NCBI RefSeq assembly: GCF_042654985.1
Contig: NZ_JBHSMT010000005.1
Coordinates: 1 to 64,000 of the forward strand
Source: Paraherbaspirillum soli
Lineage (GTDB): Bacteria > Pseudomonadota > Gammaproteobacteria > Burkholderiales > Burkholderiaceae_D
Length of the DNA stretch: 64,000 nt
Direction of reading: 5' to 3'
The notes below the pieces were generated by a model. That model ran no database searches. It saw nothing but the letters and a program-made list of their open reading frames with translations, and had not been told where the DNA came from. This document shows, piece by piece, positions 59,702-64,000 of the stretch (the stretch's first letter is position 1; each line of letters opens with the position of its first letter). The position numbers and the translations under genes are program-made.

Positions 59702-60139
59702 ATGAAGAGCTCGCCCACCCTGTGGATTTTTCTGGCAGCGGCAATTGCCGTATTCGGCGTGGCCATCCATCTGGCGGCGATTGTCGGAGGACCGTCTTGG
59801 TATGCATTCTTCGGCGCGCCGCCGCGCATAGTTGCGTCCGCCCGCGATGGCACGTGGCTGGCGCCTGTCAGCGCCGCGGGCATTGCCGTTCTTATGGGGC
59901 TTTGTGCTGTCTATGCCTGCTCGGCGGCTGGACTGATCCGTCGCCTGCCGTTGCTTCTTCCTGCGCTCGCAAGTATTGCGACGGTTTGCCTGGTCCGCGC
60001 TCTCATACTCATCCCGTTGGCATTTAAGCACACTGAACTGCTCAATACGTTCGAGGTTGTTGCTGCTGTCGTTTGGGCAACGGCCGGCGTCGGATTCGCG
60101 CTTGGATTCCGTACCGCGCGGACGCGGCCTAACGGGTAA
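59702..60139 (+). CDS. Hypothetical four-helix membrane protein
   Basis: ATG at 59702 gives 145 residues with four predicted membrane helices (LWIFLAAAIAVFGVAIHLAA, APVSAAGIAVLMGLCAVYAC, LLLPALASIATVCLVRALIL, EVVAAVVWATAGVGFALGF). It ends in RTARTRPNG. Family not recognised; it resembles small DUF-type four-helix membrane proteins found singly in many proteobacteria. Confidence 0.7.
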   Translation: MKSSPTLWIFLAAAIAVFGVAIHLAAIVGGPSWYAFFGAPPRIVASARDGTWLAPVSAAGIAVLMGLCAVYACSAAGLIRRLPLLLPALASIATVCLVRALILIPLAFKHTELLNTFEVVAAVVWATAGVGFALGFRTARTRPNG

Positions 60140-60185
60140 GGGCGAGGCGTCCCATACCCCCTTTGCATGCTGCTTTGCGATCCGG

Positions 60186-60617
60186 TCAACAATGCACGGC
60201 GATGAGAATGCTGGCTTTAACCCGCTCGATCAGCACTGCATCCATCGAACCGCGCCACCAACGCATGGCCAGCGACTTGCGCCGTGAATGGCCGACAATA
60301 ATAAGTTCAATCCCCAATGCGTCAGCCAGCGCACCGATGACCTCGACCGGCTCCCCCACCTGAAGATGCGGCGCCACATTGAGTCCGGCGGCTGCTATCA
60401 GCGCCCGCCCGCGCTCTAACTCTTGCTCCATCATCTGACTCTTGGCAGCGCATTCAATCTCGGGCGCATAGCCTCCCGCCATGCCATACGGCGAAAGCTG
60501 AACCACCGCCAGCAAATGGATTTCAGTCGACGGCGGCGGGTTGATACGAATACATTCGTGCAGCGCGGACTGACTCTCCGGAGTGCCGTCATAGGCAACC
60601 AAAATTTTCTGGTACAT
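60186..60617 (-). CDS. Universal stress protein, UspA family
   Basis: A 143-residue Usp-fold protein. The N-terminal strand MYQKILVAYDGTPESQSALH with the Asp of the nucleotide site is present, then GLNVAPHLQVGEPVEVI. The C-terminal ATP-binding loop region is LIIVGHSRRKSLAMRWWRGS, ending in KASILIAVHC. The loop follows the G-2X-G-9X-G(S/T) spacing loosely, so nucleotide binding is uncertain. GGAGG precedes the ATG at 60617. It is convergent with the membrane protein gene. Confidence 0.9.
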   Translation of the reverse strand: MYQKILVAYDGTPESQSALHECIRINPPPSTEIHLLAVVQLSPYGMAGGYAPEIECAAKSQMMEQELERGRALIAAAGLNVAPHLQVGEPVEVIGALADALGIELIIVGHSRRKSLAMRWWRGSMDAVLIERVKASILIAVHC

Positions 60618-60710
60618 GTCATCCTCCTGCCGTTACCGGGCCATCACATGGGCATAAATCAAGCGATATGGTGATTGTGCGCCCTTTCCATTTCAGCGTG
60701 CTGCCTTAAA

Positions 60711-60745
60711 TCCAGGCGCGGGTTCGATGCTCGCCGTCTCCACCA
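60711..60745 (+). other. Isolated 3' end of a tRNA/tmRNA gene (possible att remnant)
   Basis: 35 bases that read GGCGCGGGTTCGATGCTCGC followed by CGTCTCCACCA. They form a full T-arm (GCGGG with CTCGC, loop TTCGATG), a 3' acceptor strand and an encoded CCA. No matching 5' half lies upstream. The sequence is close to the 3' end of tmRNA (ssrA). Just after it, CGCCAGACCG (60756-60765) and CGGTCTGGCG (60805-60814) form a perfect inverted repeat. The rest of the gap (60618-60955) holds no gene. Confidence 0.65.
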
Positions 60746-60955
60746 TTACAAACTACGCCAGACCGCCGCAGACCGCGTAAACGCTGGAGGTTACCAAAAC
60801 TGCACGGTCTGGCGACGGCTCAAAATCGCCCGGATTTCGCCTTTCCCTGGCTGTGGTGCGCTACAGTGACGAACTCTGATCGAAAATCGTAGCGTTGCGC
60901 CCTAGTCCCTACTTTCGAGGCCCTTAAAAAATAACCCAAAAGAAAACGCGTAAAC

Positions 60956-61699
60956 ATGCTTTCATTTAAATTCCTGGCCGCTTATTGGTCCGCTCCTGAA
61001 GTCGCCGCCAATGTCTTGATATTCCTCAACTTGCTGGGGGCCCTGCTGCTGGGGATGGTGGTCGGTTATGAGCGCGCATATCACGGGCGCGCTGCCGGGA
61101 TGCGCACCTACGGCCTGGTATGCATGGCTTCGGCCGGGCTCACCGTGTTCGTCGGTTATCCCAGTCTCTGGTATGGCGGGCACGCCGGATTGCCGGTCAA
61201 TCCTGATCCGACCCGGGTGGTGCAAGGGGTGGTCACCGGCATCGGCTTTCTCGGCGCCGGGGTCATCATGAAGGAAGGCTTGAATATTCGGGGGCTGACC
61301 ACCGCGGCGTCGATCTGGACGGCGTCGGCGATCGGGGTCTTGGTCGGCGTCGGCTTCTACGAAGCGGCGATATCGCTGACGCTGTTGTCCACCTTGTGCA
61401 TGGTGTGGGTGGCTAAGCTTGAGCGCTGGTTGCCGTCGCGGGCCGGCGTCGCCATCTCGGTGGAGTTCGAAAAAGGTTTTGTCCCGCGCGAGGAAGTATT
61501 GCGCAAGGTGGCACTGGAGCGCGGCTATGAGATTGCCGGCGGCTCGTTGACGATCAGCTCGCATGACAAGCGTGCGAAATGGCATTTTGTCGCCATCGCC
61601 ATCGACAGCAAGAAAGGAACCTCGGTTTCCGAACTGGCGCGCATGATGAATTCCTACGAGGGGGTCGAGAACTTTGAGTTGACCCATTGCCGCAACTGA
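60956..61699 (+). CDS. MgtC/SapB family membrane protein
   Basis: A 247-residue protein with about five membrane helices. The MgtC signature runs through LLGALLLGMVVGYERAYHGR, AAGMRTYGLVCMASAGLTVF, GVVTGIGFLGAGVIMKEGLN and RGLTTAASIWTASAIGVLVG. The cytosolic C-terminal domain starts at about 165 (VEFEKGFVPREEVLRKVALE). In pathogens MgtC inhibits the F-type ATP synthase and helps survival at low Mg2+; the role here is not known. It has no Mg2+ leader recognised upstream. Confidence 0.92.
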   Translation: MLSFKFLAAYWSAPEVAANVLIFLNLLGALLLGMVVGYERAYHGRAAGMRTYGLVCMASAGLTVFVGYPSLWYGGHAGLPVNPDPTRVVQGVVTGIGFLGAGVIMKEGLNIRGLTTAASIWTASAIGVLVGVGFYEAAISLTLLSTLCMVWVAKLERWLPSRAGVAISVEFEKGFVPREEVLRKVALERGYEIAGGSLTISSHDKRAKWHFVAIAIDSKKGTSVSELARMMNSYEGVENFELTHCRN

Positions 61700-61728
61700 G
61701 CGACTTTTTCCGTAATCCGATTCGTCAC

Positions 61729-62139
61729 TCATCGCGTGGCGCAGTCTTGCGGACAGTTGCAGCGATTCTCCCCCGGTCCGCAGATCCCGTCGCCGCAGCG
61801 GGTACAGATTTGTATGCTTGGCGGCGCAGAGCTGCCGCACCCTGCGTTTGCCGGTGCGGTGGCAGGGATCGCAGTCAAGCCCGCGCAGCAGGCGCTGCCG
61901 AGATCTTTGCCGTCGACATCTTGTCCCTCGCTACGGCAGGGTTGACGATCTTTGTCTGCCAGCCTGGACGGGATGCAAGTCATGCCGGGAACTTCGCCGG
62001 GGCTGTTGTTGCAAATCCTTTCCCGGGTCGCGGGATCGGGCCGTGAAGCAGACGGGGCTGATGGAATTTTCTCGCTACAAGCGACCGCGAAGAATGCGAT
62101 AACGAGGCACTGCATGAAAATTTTGTCATGGGGTTTCAT
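61729..62139 (-). CDS. Cysteine-rich lipoprotein
   Basis: A 136-residue exported protein. A short N terminus precedes a hydrophobic stretch (CLVIAFFAVACSE) whose AVAC can act as a lipobox (Cys 21). The mature part contains ICNNSPGEVPGMTCIPS, GSACCAGLTAIPA and the C-terminal motif CGDGICGPGENRCNCPQDC, all cysteine spaced as in secreted eight-cysteine clusters. Disulfide-bonded, periplasmic or surface-anchored. It starts 18 bases after the neprosin-like gene on the same strand, so the two are one operon. Function unknown; a role in handling or protecting against the peptidase is a hypothesis. Confidence 0.75.
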   Translation of the reverse strand: MKPHDKIFMQCLVIAFFAVACSEKIPSAPSASRPDPATRERICNNSPGEVPGMTCIPSRLADKDRQPCRSEGQDVDGKDLGSACCAGLTAIPATAPANAGCGSSAPPSIQICTRCGDGICGPGENRCNCPQDCATR

Positions 62140-62157
62140 GCAGCGCCTCGGGGTCGC

Positions 62158-63558
62158 CTAACGGCAATTGTTATAGTCGTAGCCAGGCCCGCCATAGAAG
62201 AAATACGAACCCCAGTTGGCGTCGCCAGAATAGTAGGCGATGTCATAGCAAGCCGAATCCGAACGGCTGGTGGTCAAGCCGGTGGCCTCGGTGTTCCAGA
62301 CCGTATTCGGGTTGGTGGTGGTGGTGTAGTTGTAGTTCAGTTTTTTCATGTAGGCCGCTTTTTGAAACCAGGCTGATGGGAAGCTGCCGCTGCCCATATC
62401 GGTCGAAGTGTGCAGGTTCAAGTTGCGATTGTCGATGATTTCGCCGCCGAAATCGATCTCCGCCGCATGGTCCTGCACCCCTCCGGCGTTGTACAGGGCA
62501 CGCGGATAATAGCCCACCCATTGGCCCTGGAAGTTAAGCCACCAAGCGCCGCCGTCCATGTCCTTGAACCATTGCATGCTCGCTTCGTATTGGGCACCAT
62601 TGAACACGCTGACCGGACTCAGCACCGCGCCCGGATAGATGCTGGAACTGACTTGCACAAAATCGCCGCAGGTATTGTTGTAGCAGCCGGTGCCGGGCGC
62701 ATAGCCGCCGCGCGTCGAGTAGATGAACAAGTGCGGGTTGTCGTCGTTGTAGAGGTCGTGGTATTTCTGGGTGCCGACTTCCAGCGTTTGCAAACCGCCG
62801 CCGCTGCCGGCCACCACCCAGATTTGACCCAGGCTGAATTCGCTGTTGAGCTCGGTATAAGTTGCCCAGACATTGATGGTGGATTGCGCGCCCCAGTTTG
62901 TGACGTAACGATAAGCATGGGCGTATTGATGCTGGCTGGTCGGCCCGTTATGGAAAGGTGGGATGATTGGCGTTGCGCGGCGCGCTGCACCGGCCGGATA
63001 TTTAGCGAAAAAGTCGTCCAACGACGAGAACCTATGCAAGTCTTCGCTGGTCACTTCCGGGATCGGCACCGAGCCTGCGGGGCAAGCCCCGGTCTGTGCT
63101 GCCGCCGCCGCACCGGTCGCAGCTTCGATTTCAAATAGCGGTTCAATCATGTTGTGGGTGGCGGCTGCAGGCGCTTGCGCTGGTGCGGAGCGCGGCGACA
63201 GTTCCACTTTGTGCCCCTGCAATAGTTTATTTTTCAGGGCCGGCTGGGCGTTGATGTCGACGCAATCGACTTTGCGTCCCTTGGCGTTGATCAGCGACTT
63301 GTGGATCGCCGCGCGGTCGATCCTTTCGTCCAGGTATTTTTGCATCCGGGCCAGTTCGCCGGCGCTTTGCACACGAACCGCTTGTGCGCTCAGGAACGGC
63401 AATTTATCGTCGCCCCTGTTGCCATTCTGACTAGACGCGGCCGTCGTCGCGCTGGCGCTTGCGTCGGTATCGGCCGCCAAACTGTAATCGGCCACGGTGC
63501 TCAGCGCTGTCATCGAGATGGCGGCTGCAAAGCGGATGAGATTTTTTGTATGTGTCAT
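62158..63558 (-). CDS. Neprosin-family (DUF239) secreted peptidase
   Basis: A 466-residue exported protein. Signal peptide IRFAAAISMTALSTVADYSLAA is followed by an activation-peptide region with LINAKGRKVDCVDINAQPAL (about 90-110). The neprosin domain follows, with FSLGQIWVVAGSGG, TLEVGTQKYHDLY, RGGYAPGTGCYNNTCGDFVQ, DMDGGAWWLNFQGQWVGYYP and AAEIDFGGEIIDN. Plant neprosins are glutamic prolyl endopeptidases; the two Glu in LEVGTQ (near 256) and FGGEI (near 369) are spaced much like the catalytic pair and are good candidates. ATG at 63558 follows AGGGG. The domain is best known from plants. A cysteine-rich lipoprotein gene follows in the operon. Confidence 0.85.
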   Translation of the reverse strand: MTHTKNLIRFAAAISMTALSTVADYSLAADTDASASATTAASSQNGNRGDDKLPFLSAQAVRVQSAGELARMQKYLDERIDRAAIHKSLINAKGRKVDCVDINAQPALKNKLLQGHKVELSPRSAPAQAPAAATHNMIEPLFEIEAATGAAAAAQTGACPAGSVPIPEVTSEDLHRFSSLDDFFAKYPAGAARRATPIIPPFHNGPTSQHQYAHAYRYVTNWGAQSTINVWATYTELNSEFSLGQIWVVAGSGGGLQTLEVGTQKYHDLYNDDNPHLFIYSTRGGYAPGTGCYNNTCGDFVQVSSSIYPGAVLSPVSVFNGAQYEASMQWFKDMDGGAWWLNFQGQWVGYYPRALYNAGGVQDHAAEIDFGGEIIDNRNLNLHTSTDMGSGSFPSAWFQKAAYMKKLNYNYTTTTNPNTVWNTEATGLTTSRSDSACYDIAYYSGDANWGSYFFYGGPGYDYNNCR

Positions 63559-64000
63559 TTCATATCCCCTGCGGTGAAAAAAATGTTGATAAGGCGGAGT
63601 CAAACCTGATCCGCAACAGCATTTGATTTGCATTGCAATAGCTGGCAAGCGCCATTCATTGAGGGGACCGCTTGCCCGGTCCCGTGTAGACGTCAATGCG
63701 CGTTCTTTAGCGGCAGATATATCGCCTCGCCGTCACTTTCAGGCGGGTCAATAGCCGAGCTTGCGAGTGTTCCGAGATGTGGATCAGCGCAGGATTAGCG
63801 CAGCGCGCTGCTATGGATGGTCATCGTGGATAGACATGTTTCTCCCCAAATACCGTTTTAATTTTTAGATTTGTTTCGATTTCATAGTAGCGAACGGTTT
63901 TTATTCCGCAAGGGAATATTTCTATGCGGGCATAAACAACATAAGGCTGAATGAATGGCAGCTCGCAACCGATAGCCGGCGACTACAAAGGACAGTTGAC
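63559..64000. other. Upstream region of the neprosin operon
   Basis: 442 bases to the window end with no gene seen. On the minus strand a nine-codon frame (ATG at 63837, MSIHDDHP, stop) follows a strong GGGGAGAAAC ribosome binding site; it could be a leader peptide but is too short to judge. The neprosin promoter should lie here. Confidence 0.4.

Noticed and set aside
60711..60745. Complete tRNA gene
   Set aside because: No 5' acceptor strand, D-arm or anticodon arm can be found upstream; only the 3' part is present.
61687..62046. 119-codon plus-strand frame overlapping the Cys-rich lipoprotein
   Set aside because: The minus-strand frame has a lipobox, a patterned cysteine motif and operon context; the plus-strand one has none.

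Overview
The window looks like chromosomal DNA of a GC-rich betaproteobacterium, most likely Burkholderiales, family Oxalobacteraceae (Collimonas/Herbaspirillum-like). The support is gene content: the DUF3460-scpA-panC block, the cysI-DUF934-cysH-cysD-cysN-cobA block, divergent metG/apbC, divergent lptFG/pepA, and a CysB-type LysR regulator. The genus is inference; no rRNA gene is present.

Layout. 0-0.6 kb: start of a type VI secretion VgrG gene that leaves the window on the left. 0.8-10.3 kb: a sodium:solute symporter, then a complete glyoxylate/glycerate operon on the minus strand (gcl-hyi-glxR-ttuD-pyk) that takes two glyoxylates through tartronate semialdehyde and glycerate to 2-phosphoglycerate, with pyruvate kinase at the end. 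A LysR gene diverges from it, with a near-perfect palindrome between them. 10.5-15.3 kb: two envelope proteins, two tRNA-Glu, one tRNA-Ala and gltX, a DUF4399 protein and apbC. 15.4-20.5 kb: metG, a BamE-like lipoprotein, DUF3460, scpA, panC. 20.7-23 kb: a TonB-dependent receptor preceded by a cobalamin riboswitch, hence a B12 (BtuB-type) receptor. 23-31.9 kb: HPP/CBS membrane protein, orphan ABC binding protein, PrpF-family isomerase, large MscS channel, methyltransferase, DHA2 multidrug exporter, small lipoprotein. 32-40 kb: cysB-like regulator divergent from a seven-gene assimilatory sulfate reduction operon. 40-46 kb: small ORFs, an orphan MgtC C-terminal-like domain, a sirohydrochlorin chelatase behind lptF-lptG, and pepA. 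46.4-55.3 kb: one uninterrupted 8.9-kb gene for cyclic beta-1,2-glucan synthase (NdvB/ChvB).

55.4-64 kb is the accessory part. It holds a BcepMu gp16-type DNA-binding protein facing an XRE repressor, a HI1419/HI1420-type toxin-antitoxin pair, exonuclease III, a GST, DUF1272, a universal stress protein, an isolated 3' fragment of a tRNA/tmRNA gene, an MgtC family protein, and a two-gene unit with a neprosin-family secreted peptidase (a fold best known in plants) and a cysteine-rich lipoprotein.

Between the genes lie at least four families of palindromic repeats: an ERIC-like element of about 65-155 bp (five copies), two related REP families, and a short hairpin repeat in an inverted pair around DUF3460-scpA. 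Their stems vary in a compensatory way, so folding seems to be what is conserved. No CRISPR array, complete insertion sequence, rRNA or replication origin was seen.
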